Notes under the pieces: model-generated | What the model saw: the letters and a program-made list of their open reading frames with translations, nothing else | What the model was told of the DNA's origin: nothing | Database searches by the model: none | Shown: positions 1 to 4,938 of the stretch, in pieces | How the letters are laid out: each line of letters starts with the position of its first letter | Position numbering within the stretch: position 1 is the first letter of the stretch | Source of the DNA: an uncultured Caulobacteraceae bacterium | GTDB taxonomy: Bacteria > Pseudomonadota > Alphaproteobacteria > Caulobacterales > Caulobacteraceae | Direction: 5' to 3' | NCBI GenBank assembly: GCA_946482375.1 | Contig: CAMLRH010000153.1 | Coordinates: forward strand, 1-6,286 | Length of the DNA stretch: 6,286 nucleotides | Translations under genes and position numbers: made by a program

Positions 1-564
1 CTCGACCGGCACGCCGTCGCCCCGGTCGCGGATCTCAAGGCAGACCTGGTCGCCCCGCGTCTCGGCGCGGATCGTGACCGTGCCGCCTTTGGGCGAGAAG
101 AAGACCGCGTTCTGCAGCAGGTTCACCAGCATGGTGCGAAGTCCGCGGCTGTCGGCCATCACCGACGGCAACGCGCCTTCGTTTTCCACCACCACCTTCA
201 GCTTGCGGTCGGCGACCTCCTGCTGGACCGAGATCAGCGCGTCGTCGAGGGCGAAATCCAGCGACTCCGGCTCCAGGAGCAGGTCCATCGCCCGGCCCTC
301 GAGCTTGGCGATGTCGACGATCTGGTTGACCAGCTTGAGCAGCTGATAGCCGCTCTTGCGGATCATCTCCGCGTATTCCTTGTACTGCGGCGCGCCGAGC
401 GGGCCGTAGGCCTCCGACGAGACGATCTCGGCAAAGCCGATCACCGAATTGAGCGGATTGCGAAGCTCGTGGCCAACCGTGCGCAGGAAGGAGCGGCGGT
501 CGGCGTCCGACTGGGGTTCGAGCGGCGAGCCGGAATCGGCGCAGAGGTTGGCGGAGGTGGGCAT
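1..564 (-). CDS. Sensor histidine kinase, soluble, DivJ/PleC-like phosphotransfer domain (partial; C-terminus beyond left edge)
   Basis: Autophosphorylating two-component kinase, probably cytoplasmic. I translated 188 residues from the ATG at 564-562. The H-box is VGHELRNPLN with phospho-acceptor His32. A YGPL / YKEY / KSGYQLL / DIAKLEG series follows, typical of the dimerisation domain of PleC/DivJ-type kinases. The N-box LVNLLQNAVFFSPKGG has its first Asn at 152, and the G1 box is DRGDGVP (180-186). The rest of the ATPase domain (G2 box, ATP lid end) lies outside the window. The known HisKA phosphatase signature ExxT/N is present as E33-x-x-N36. The N-terminus before the H-box is only about 31 polar residues with no membrane segment or PAS domain, so any sensing is in the missing part or by a partner. 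The frame stays open upstream of 564, but this ATG has GGAAGG about 12 bases before it and sits sensibly ahead of the H-box. It is divergent from divJ across 149 bp. The kinase call is firm; its partner is not known. Confidence 0.9.
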   Translation of the reverse strand, partial: MPTSANLCADSGSPLEPQSDADRRSFLRTVGHELRNPLNSVIGFAEIVSSEAYGPLGAPQYKEYAEMIRKSGYQLLKLVNQIVDIAKLEGRAMDLLLEPESLDFALDDALISVQQEVADRKLKVVVENEGALPSVMADSRGLRTMLVNLLQNAVFFSPKGGTVTIRAETRGDQVCLEIRDRGDGVPVE

Positions 565-646
565 GCCGCTAGAAAGCCTTCCAGAAGGTGGAACCGGCGG
601 AAGATGACCGATCGCGCTTACGAATTCGTTTCTGAGGCAACCGCCA

Positions 647-674
647 CGCGAACTCGCGCGCGAGCGGGTTCGCG
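647..674. repeat. Inverted repeat CGCGAAC / GTTCGCG with nested palindrome
   Basis: The arms CGCGAAC (647-653) and GTTCGCG (668-674) are perfect reverse complements. Between them, and overlapping the left arm by one base, is the perfect 12-bp palindrome CTCGCGCGCGAG (653-664). It could be a protein-binding dyad or an RNA hairpin. GC-rich DNA produces such pairs by chance fairly often, so function is uncertain. Confidence 0.4.
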
Positions 675-685
675 GGTAAACTCCG

Positions 686-713
686 GATTCCGAGTCTGTG
701 GGGCGTCGGAATC
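686..713. promoter_or_regulatory. 8-bp perfect inverted repeat abutting the divJ start codon
   Basis: GATTCCGA (686-693) and TCGGAATC (706-713) are perfect reverse complements separated by 12 bases, and the right arm ends on the base before the GTG start at 714. The only purine-rich stretch that could serve as a ribosome binding site, GTGGGGCG at about 698-705, lies in the loop. Two readings fit: an operator with half-sites 20 bp apart centre to centre (about two helical turns), or an mRNA hairpin presenting or hiding the ribosome binding site. The repeat is seen directly; either role is inference. Confidence 0.45.
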
Positions 714-2405
714 GTGATCGCAAGCAGCGCTGTAGAAGCGGCCGCGAAGGCCAGGGCAGGCGAGGCGAAAGCCCCGCAGGCGCTCGGCTGGTCGCTTGGC
801 TGGCTGGTGCTGGTCGGCGGCGCCGGGGCCCTGATCGCCGCCATCTACCCCGCCGACGGCCGCCAGATCGGCCTCGCCGTAGCAGCCATGGCAGCGCCCG
901 CGTTGCCTAGCCTGACGCTGCGCCGGAAGGGCCATGACCTGCTGCGCACCCTGCTGCTGGTGCTCTGGGCCGTCGGCGCGGGCGTGGCCTGTGTGCTGGG
1001 CGGCGGGGTTTCAGGACCGGTCGCCGCCTGGTGCCTGGCGCCCGTAGCGGCCGCCGCCGCTTTGGGTGGCGTGCGCCGGCTGGCCGAGGGCGCGGCGCTG
1101 GCCTTCATGGCGGCCTGTGTCGCCGCAATGGCGCAGATTTCCGGCCTCGCCCCGGCCGCGCCGGATACCGCGCCCGCCTTCTGGCTGGGCCTGCTGGCGC
1201 TGGTCAGCACCGGCCTTGGCCTCGGCGCCGGCCTGATCCTGCAGCAGCGCCGCACGGCCACCGGCCAGGTCCGGCGCGAGCGCGAATTCCGGCAGGTCCG
1301 CGCCATGCTGGAGGACCTGCCCGCGCTGGCGCTGGGCGTCACCCCGGAAGGGCTGGTCGAGACCGCTTTCGGCCGCGCGCCGGAGGGGATCGAGGTCGCC
1401 AAGGGCCACACCCTGGCCAGCCACGCCCGGCTTTCCGACGGCCCAGCCATCACCGAGGCCATCCGTCAGGCCGCACTGGAAGGCGCGGCCGCTATCGGCT
1501 TCGCTCCGGCCGGGGCGCAGGACCGCTGGATCGACTGCGGCATCGTGAAACTCGCCGACGGCCGCCTCGTCGCCCTGCTGCGCGACGGCACCGACGAGCG
1601 CGACCAGATGGCGGCGCTGGAGCATGCCAAGTCGGACGCCGAACAGCTGGCCGCCGGCAAGGCCCGCTTCCTGGCCAACATGAGCCACGAACTGCGCACG
1701 CCGCTGAACGCCATCATGGGTTTCTCCGACATCATGCGCTCGCGGATGTTCGGGCCGCTGCCCGACAAGTACGCCGAGTACGGCGCCCTGATCCACGAGT
1801 CCGGCGCCCACCTGCTCGACCTGATCAACGACGTGCTCGACATGTCGAAGATCGAGGCCGCCCGCTACCAGCTGACCCGCGAACTGTTCGACGGCCGCGA
1901 GGCGGTGTCGGCGGCGCTGCGGCTGATGCGGGTGCAGGCCGACGGCGCTGGCATCCAGCTGCGCGGCGTGCTGCCGCCGCATCCGCTGATACTCGACGCC
2001 GATCGCCGGGCGCTGAAGCAGATCGTGCTGAACCTGGTCTCCAATGCGCTGAAGTTCACGCCAAAGGGCGGCTCGGTGACCGTGACCGTGCACGGCTACG
2101 ACGGCGTCTTCGAACTGGTGGTGGCCGACACGGGCGTCGGCATCTCCAAGACCGACCTTGAGAAGCTGGGACGCCCCTACGAACAGGCCGAGGCCGGCCG
2201 CAAGGTGCAGGGCACGGGCCTTGGCCTCTCGCTCGTCCGCGCCTTCGCCGAGCTGCACGACGGCGAGATGGCGCTGGAAAGCACCATGGGCGAAGGCGCG
2301 ACGGTGACCGTCCGCCTGCCGGTGCTGAAGGCCATCGCCGAACCGCCGCAGCCGACGTCCGACAGCTTCGGCGAAAACGTCATCGCTTTCGCCCCACAGC
2401 GCTAG
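714..2405 (+). CDS. divJ: Membrane sensor histidine kinase, DivJ-type cell-cycle kinase
   Basis: In Caulobacter, DivJ is the stalked-pole kinase that phosphorylates DivK and PleD, which links polarity to the CtrA pathway. The 563 residues here show about six hydrophobic segments (roughly 28-45, 52-68, 78-96, 101-119, 124-143, 155-176), a PAS-like region (about 196-292) and a charged helical linker (about 293-320). The HisKA domain follows with MSHELRTPLN and His325, then FGPL, YAEY, ESGAHLLDLINDVLDMSKIEA. The ATPase domain has the N-box LNLVSNALKFTPKGG (Asn440, Asn444), G1 DTGVG (472-476) and G2 GTGLGL (500-505). All catalytic motifs are present and there is no receiver domain, so it is a simple kinase. 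The start is GTG with a weak GGGG ahead of it; no better in-frame start lies upstream of the first helix. The symbol rests on overall architecture and the phosphotransfer-domain signature. PleC or another PdhS-family kinase is the main alternative, but the multi-helix N-terminus favours DivJ. Confidence 0.85.
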   Translation: MIASSAVEAAAKARAGEAKAPQALGWSLGWLVLVGGAGALIAAIYPADGRQIGLAVAAMAAPALPSLTLRRKGHDLLRTLLLVLWAVGAGVACVLGGGVSGPVAAWCLAPVAAAAALGGVRRLAEGAALAFMAACVAAMAQISGLAPAAPDTAPAFWLGLLALVSTGLGLGAGLILQQRRTATGQVRREREFRQVRAMLEDLPALALGVTPEGLVETAFGRAPEGIEVAKGHTLASHARLSDGPAITEAIRQAALEGAAAIGFAPAGAQDRWIDCGIVKLADGRLVALLRDGTDERDQMAALEHAKSDAEQLAAGKARFLANMSHELRTPLNAIMGFSDIMRSRMFGPLPDKYAEYGALIHESGAHLLDLINDVLDMSKIEAARYQLTRELFDGREAVSAALRLMRVQADGAGIQLRGVLPPHPLILDADRRALKQIVLNLVSNALKFTPKGGSVTVTVHGYDGVFELVVADTGVGISKTDLEKLGRPYEQAEAGRKVQGTGLGLSLVRAFAELHDGEMALESTMGEGATVTVRLPVLKAIAEPPQPTSDSFGENVIAFAPQR

Positions 2406-2738
2406 GTGCTGCTGTCTACAGACATCTGGGTCGGCGCCCTCATCCGCCGGGCCGAACTCGGCGGCGCCTTCGCCGTCGTGGCGCGCAAGGGCGACCCGCG
2501 CGCGGGCGCGGTGCTGGTCAAGGTGCTGGACCGGCGGGGCGGCACGGCGCGGCTCTATTCCGAAGCGACCAAGGGGGACGGCGACCGGGTGTGGATGCAA
2601 CCCGTCCCCTCGAACGCCGAGGCCGATCTCGACGCCTATGTCGAGCGCGCCCGGCGCATCGACCCCGACCTGTGGCTGGTCGAGATCGACGACGCCGAGG
2701 GCCGCCACTTCCTCACCGAGGCGGTGGAGGACCGCTGA
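2406..2738 (+). CDS. DUF1491 family protein
   Basis: A small protein of 110 residues, probably cytoplasmic, with no signal peptide or membrane segment and an acidic C-terminus. It matches the DUF1491 pattern as I recall it: an N-terminal STDIWVGALIRR, a central RKGDPRAGAVLVKVLDRRGG with an RLY strand, and a C-terminal RRIDPDLWLVEIDD. The biochemical function of the family is unknown to me and no catalytic motif is obvious. It starts with GTG directly after the TAG stop of divJ, with no intervening base and no separate ribosome binding site beyond the divJ 3' end, so it is almost certainly in the same transcript and probably translated by termination-reinitiation. From memory, DUF1491 genes often lie next to kinase genes of this type in alphaproteobacteria; this was not checked. 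The gene call is firm and the role open. Confidence 0.88.
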   Translation: MLLSTDIWVGALIRRAELGGAFAVVARKGDPRAGAVLVKVLDRRGGTARLYSEATKGDGDRVWMQPVPSNAEADLDAYVERARRIDPDLWLVEIDDAEGRHFLTEAVEDR

Positions 2739-2747
2739 CTACTTTTT
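2721..2747 (+). terminator. Weak terminator-like hairpin at the divJ-DUF1491 3' end
   Basis: GCGGT (2721-2725) pairs with ACCGC (2731-2735) around a GGAGG loop, followed after seven bases by TTTTT (2743-2747). The stem is short, overlaps the DUF1491 coding end, and the T-run is set back from it, so this is a marginal candidate. No better terminator exists between the converging genes, which have no spacer. Confidence 0.22.
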
Positions 2748-3191
2748 GAAGACGATCTCGCGGGCGCCGACGGAGCCGCGCAGGACGCGGATTTCCTCGC
2801 GCTTCACGGCGGCCTGGTTGCTCTTCACCGGACTGCCGAACGCCTTGGACATCGTGGCGTCGAGCTCGTCGAGCGAACGGTCGAAGACGGCCATGTTCTT
2901 GAACTTCGTGATCAGGATCACATCCGCCTCGCCGTCGCGCGGGTTATCGACCGCCAGCACGTCATAGTCGACGACATAGCCGGCGGCCTTGTCCGCCTCC
3001 TGCAGCGGGACCCAGGTGTTCTTCACATAGGCCATGTAGTCGTCGAACATACCCGGCTTGGTCTCGATGTAGGCGATGTTCCAGACCGGCCCCATGTCGT
3101 AGGTCCGGTCGGCCGTCTGCGCCTGGACCGGCAGCGTCGCGCCAAAGGTCAGGAAGGCGGCCACGGCCGCCGCGCCAAGAAGCTTGTGCAT
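2739..3191 (-). CDS. Small exported protein of unknown function
   Basis: The 150-residue product begins MHKLLGAAAVAAFLTFGA, a classic Sec signal peptide (Lys3, hydrophobic core 4-18), with likely cleavage after VQA at residue 24. The mature protein of about 126 residues is probably periplasmic. It has no cysteine, no lipobox and no membrane helix. The segments WNIAYIETKPGMFDDYMAYV, YDVLAVDNPRDGEADVILITKF and AVFDRSLDELDA suggest alternating strands and helices, perhaps a small ferredoxin-like alpha/beta-barrel fold as in NIPSNAP or dimeric barrel proteins; that is a guess from pattern only. I chose the ATG at 3191-3189 over the in-frame upstream ATG at 3251 because the latter adds 20 polar residues ahead of the signal peptide. 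A weak GAG-type ribosome binding site precedes the chosen start. Its stop abuts the convergent DUF1491 stop exactly, and it diverges from the exported peptidase gene across 228 bp. Confidence 0.82.
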   Translation of the reverse strand: MHKLLGAAAVAAFLTFGATLPVQAQTADRTYDMGPVWNIAYIETKPGMFDDYMAYVKNTWVPLQEADKAAGYVVDYDVLAVDNPRDGEADVILITKFKNMAVFDRSLDELDATMSKAFGSPVKSNQAAVKREEIRVLRGSVGAREIVFKK

Positions 3192-3237
3192 GATGTGTCT
3201 CGTGCGATTGGGGGTTCCGCCGGCCCCGACGACCGGA

Positions 3238-3262
3238 CGGTCGATACGCAACCTGTCGACCG
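3238..3262. repeat. Inverted repeat CGGTCGA / TCGACCG
   Basis: CGGTCGA (3238-3244) and TCGACCG (3256-3262) are perfect 7-bp reverse complements separated by 11 bases, 46 bp upstream of the small exported protein's start codon. Half-site centres are 18 bp apart. It could be an operator for a dimeric repressor serving one or both divergent genes, or a 5' leader hairpin. The arms are seen directly; function is inferred. Confidence 0.35.
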
Positions 3263-3410
3263 CGGGGGCGGCCGGATGGCCGAAGTGAAGACCCGCACAG
3301 CCAAGCTGGCAATACGGCGAATGGCTTAGACTGAGCCCCTAACGCGGTAGCGGGCCGGCCGCACTAGCGCCTTGATTGTTTTGCCCCTAGCCTGCCGTCG
3401 GTTGAATTGG

Positions 3411-3419
3411 GGGGTGACG
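3411..3419 (+). promoter_or_regulatory. Ribosome binding site deciding the peptidase start
   Basis: GGGGTGA, part of a G6 run, lies just ahead of the ATG at 3420 and resembles the Shine-Dalgarno consensus. It supports this ATG over the in-frame TTG at 3372, which would put 16 extra residues in front of a well-formed signal peptide. Confidence 0.6.
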
Positions 3420-4904
3420 ATGGGTGCGTGGCTGCGGGCGCTTGGTCTGGCGCTGGTGGCGGGGCTGATGCTCGGCGGACCAGCGCATGCGAAATGGCTG
3501 CGTGCCGAGACACAGCGGTTCGTAGTCTACAGCGACGGCAACGAAGCCGTGCTGCGCGAGTACGCGAAACTCCTGGAGGACTTCGATACCCTCCTTCGCT
3601 ATTACCACGGCGTTGACTCCCGGCGCGCGCCCTACCGCAAGCTCGAAATCTATCTGGTCGGCAACAGCGTCGACCTGAACCGCGCCAGAAACCTCGGAAG
3701 GCAAGTCGCCGGCTTCTACCTCGCCAGTAAGGACGACATCTTTGCTGTAGCCATGCGAGATCGCGGAGGGCGCAACGGTGATCGCAACGACATCGTTTTC
3801 CATGAATACACCCATCATTTCATGGCTCAGTACGACCCCTTTCCGTACCCGGCATGGCTTGTGGAAGGGTGGGCCGAGTACTTCGCCACGACCGAAATCC
3901 GCGGCGATCAGGCTCGGGTCGGCGATTTCAGCACTGGCCGGGCCTACACACTCCGGACGGAGTGGATCCCGCTTGAGGCGCTGCTTTCAAAGCACACGTA
4001 CGAGATTTCAGACGGCGCCCGGGATGCATACTACGCGCAGGCTTGGCTGCTGACCCACTACCTGTACGCCCACGACGAGCGGCGAAAACAGCTCGACGCC
4101 TACAAGGCTGCCCTGATGACAGGGGAAACCTCCGTACGCGCCATGGAGATCGCCACCGGCATGAGCCTGGCGGAACTTGACCGTGCACTGAAAGATTACT
4201 CGAACGACGGAGTGGTCTATCGCGTCCACCCGCTCAGCCAGCGTGTCGACTATCAAGTCACCGTCACCACCCTGCCCCCATCCGCCGACGACCTACTGCT
4301 TGAAAACCGCAGACTTATGGGCGGCGTCAGCGATGAGGCCCTGCCCGGTTTGCTGCGGACCATCCGGGAGCGCGCCGCCAAGTATCCCAGCGACCGCTTC
4401 GCCCAAACCGTACTGGCGCGCGCCGAGGTGCTTTACGGCGACCGCGCGGCTGGCGAAGCTGTCCTCCAGGGGGTGTTGGCGGCGAACCCCTCGGACGCAG
4501 AGGCGCTTCGCCTGATGGCCCGCAGCAAGATTCTGGCCGCCGAGGCCACCGACGACGCGGAAGTTGCCGCGCGGCTATCCGCCGAAGCGCAGCCTTATCT
4601 AGTCAAAGCCAACGCCGCCCAGCGCAACAGCTACCAGACCTTCTTCTACTTTGCGCAATCGAAGGTGTATGACGCGGACTATCCGACGGATAATACTTTG
4701 AAATTGTTGTTGGATGCGCAGAAGGTCGCTCCGCAGGTGGATAGCATCACCTTCCAGGCCGCCCAGGCGCTGGTCCTGCGAAAGGACTTCGATCGGGCAA
4801 GCCCGATGCTTGAGCGGCTTGCCAACGATCCGCACGGCGGCGGAATGGCGACCGCAGCGCGCACGCTTCTGAACCAGATATCCTCTTACACAGGCGAGAA
4901 GTAG
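3420..4904 (+). CDS. Exported HEXXH zinc-metallopeptidase-like protein with TPR-like C-terminal half
   Basis: A 494-residue protein predicted to be exported and to hydrolyse peptides with zinc; the substrate is unknown. The signal peptide runs MGAWLRALGLALVAGLML to AHA at 22-24, with likely cleavage before Lys25. After it, WLRAETQRFVVYSDG resembles the entry strand of DUF1570/peptidase-MA-like domains. The motif HEYTH at 128-132 supplies two zinc-binding His and catalytic Glu129. WLVEGWAEYF at 146-155 gives Glu149 as the likely third ligand, by analogy with NEGFA of M1 peptidases. Spacing from His132 to Glu149 is 16 residues, slightly shorter than the 18 of M1, so ligand identity needs a structure model. 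From about residue 300 onward the chain is helical with TPR-like periodicity (paired helices around AKYPSDRFAQTVLARAEVLY, AANPSDAEALRLMARSKIL, KVAPQVDSITFQAAQALVL), suggesting a protein-binding arm. Codon use is looser than in the flanking genes, with an AT-rich patch near 4689-4713. It probably continues into prfC. Confidence 0.85.
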   Translation: MGAWLRALGLALVAGLMLGGPAHAKWLRAETQRFVVYSDGNEAVLREYAKLLEDFDTLLRYYHGVDSRRAPYRKLEIYLVGNSVDLNRARNLGRQVAGFYLASKDDIFAVAMRDRGGRNGDRNDIVFHEYTHHFMAQYDPFPYPAWLVEGWAEYFATTEIRGDQARVGDFSTGRAYTLRTEWIPLEALLSKHTYEISDGARDAYYAQAWLLTHYLYAHDERRKQLDAYKAALMTGETSVRAMEIATGMSLAELDRALKDYSNDGVVYRVHPLSQRVDYQVTVTTLPPSADDLLLENRRLMGGVSDEALPGLLRTIRERAAKYPSDRFAQTVLARAEVLYGDRAAGEAVLQGVLAANPSDAEALRLMARSKILAAEATDDAEVAARLSAEAQPYLVKANAAQRNSYQTFFYFAQSKVYDADYPTDNTLKLLLDAQKVAPQVDSITFQAAQALVLRKDFDRASPMLERLANDPHGGGMATAARTLLNQISSYTGEK

Positions 4905-4938
4905 CCGGGCGCGCCCCCCCCGTGCTAACGGGCCGCCC
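4905..4938 (+). promoter_or_regulatory. prfC leader: GC palindrome, C8 tract and small hairpin
   Basis: The 34-bp spacer holds GGGCGCGCCC (4907-4916), a perfect 10-bp palindrome. Its end merges into a run of eight C (4914-4921). Next comes CCCGT (4919-4923) pairing with ACGGG (4928-4932) around GCTA. The ACGGG arm is six bases before the prfC ATG and is the only SD-like sequence, so folding would mask it. No T-run follows, so it is not an intrinsic terminator of usual form. A role in expression is inference. Confidence 0.4.

Larger units (their letters stand above)
565..713. promoter_or_regulatory. Divergent intergenic region between two histidine kinase genes
   Basis: This 149-bp gap must hold promoters for both the leftward kinase and rightward divJ. 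I see no convincing -35/-10 pair on either strand and no full CtrA-type TTAA-N7-TTAA site. It does hold three dyads: ACGAATTCGT at 620-629, an arm pair at 647-653/668-674 around a 12-bp CTCGCGCGCGAG palindrome, and an 8-bp pair at 686-693/706-713. That it is a shared control region is inferred from gene orientation. Confidence 0.6.
3192..3419. promoter_or_regulatory. Divergent intergenic region between two exported-protein genes
   Basis: This 228-bp gap holds the starts of two transcripts pointing apart. No clear sigma-70-type promoter could be assigned. It contains the 3238-3262 inverted repeat and an 8-bp GGCCGGCC palindrome at 3353-3360 of doubtful meaning in such GC-rich DNA. I see no RNA gene or short coding region with a plausible start and ribosome binding site. 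Confidence 0.5.

Noticed and set aside
565..713. CtrA or classical sigma-70 promoter motifs between the kinases
   Set aside because: I looked for TTAA-N7-TTAA and for -35/-10 pairs with normal spacing on both strands. Only fragments such as TAAACT at 677-682 appear, without a partner.
1031..2161. A 376-codon plus-strand frame inside divJ
   Set aside because: Out-of-frame reading of divJ with extreme Arg/Pro/Gly content, typical of a frame shadow.
1011..2708. A 565-codon open frame on the minus strand opposite divJ and DUF1491
   Set aside because: Antisense frame in GC-rich coding DNA where stops are rare. The product is rich in His, Gln, Arg and Gly without domain logic, and the plus-strand genes have full catalytic motifs.
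3192..3251. N-terminal extension of the small exported protein from the ATG at 3251
   Set aside because: It adds 20 polar, Arg-rich residues before a canonical Sec signal peptide starting at the ATG at 3191.
3353..3360. GGCCGGCC palindrome upstream of the peptidase
   Set aside because: An isolated 8-bp all-GC palindrome is expected by chance at this base composition and does not extend on either side.
3372..3419. N-terminal extension of the peptidase from a TTG at 3372
   Set aside because: It would precede a good signal peptide with 16 residues, and the ATG at 3420 has a strong GGGGTGA ribosome binding site.
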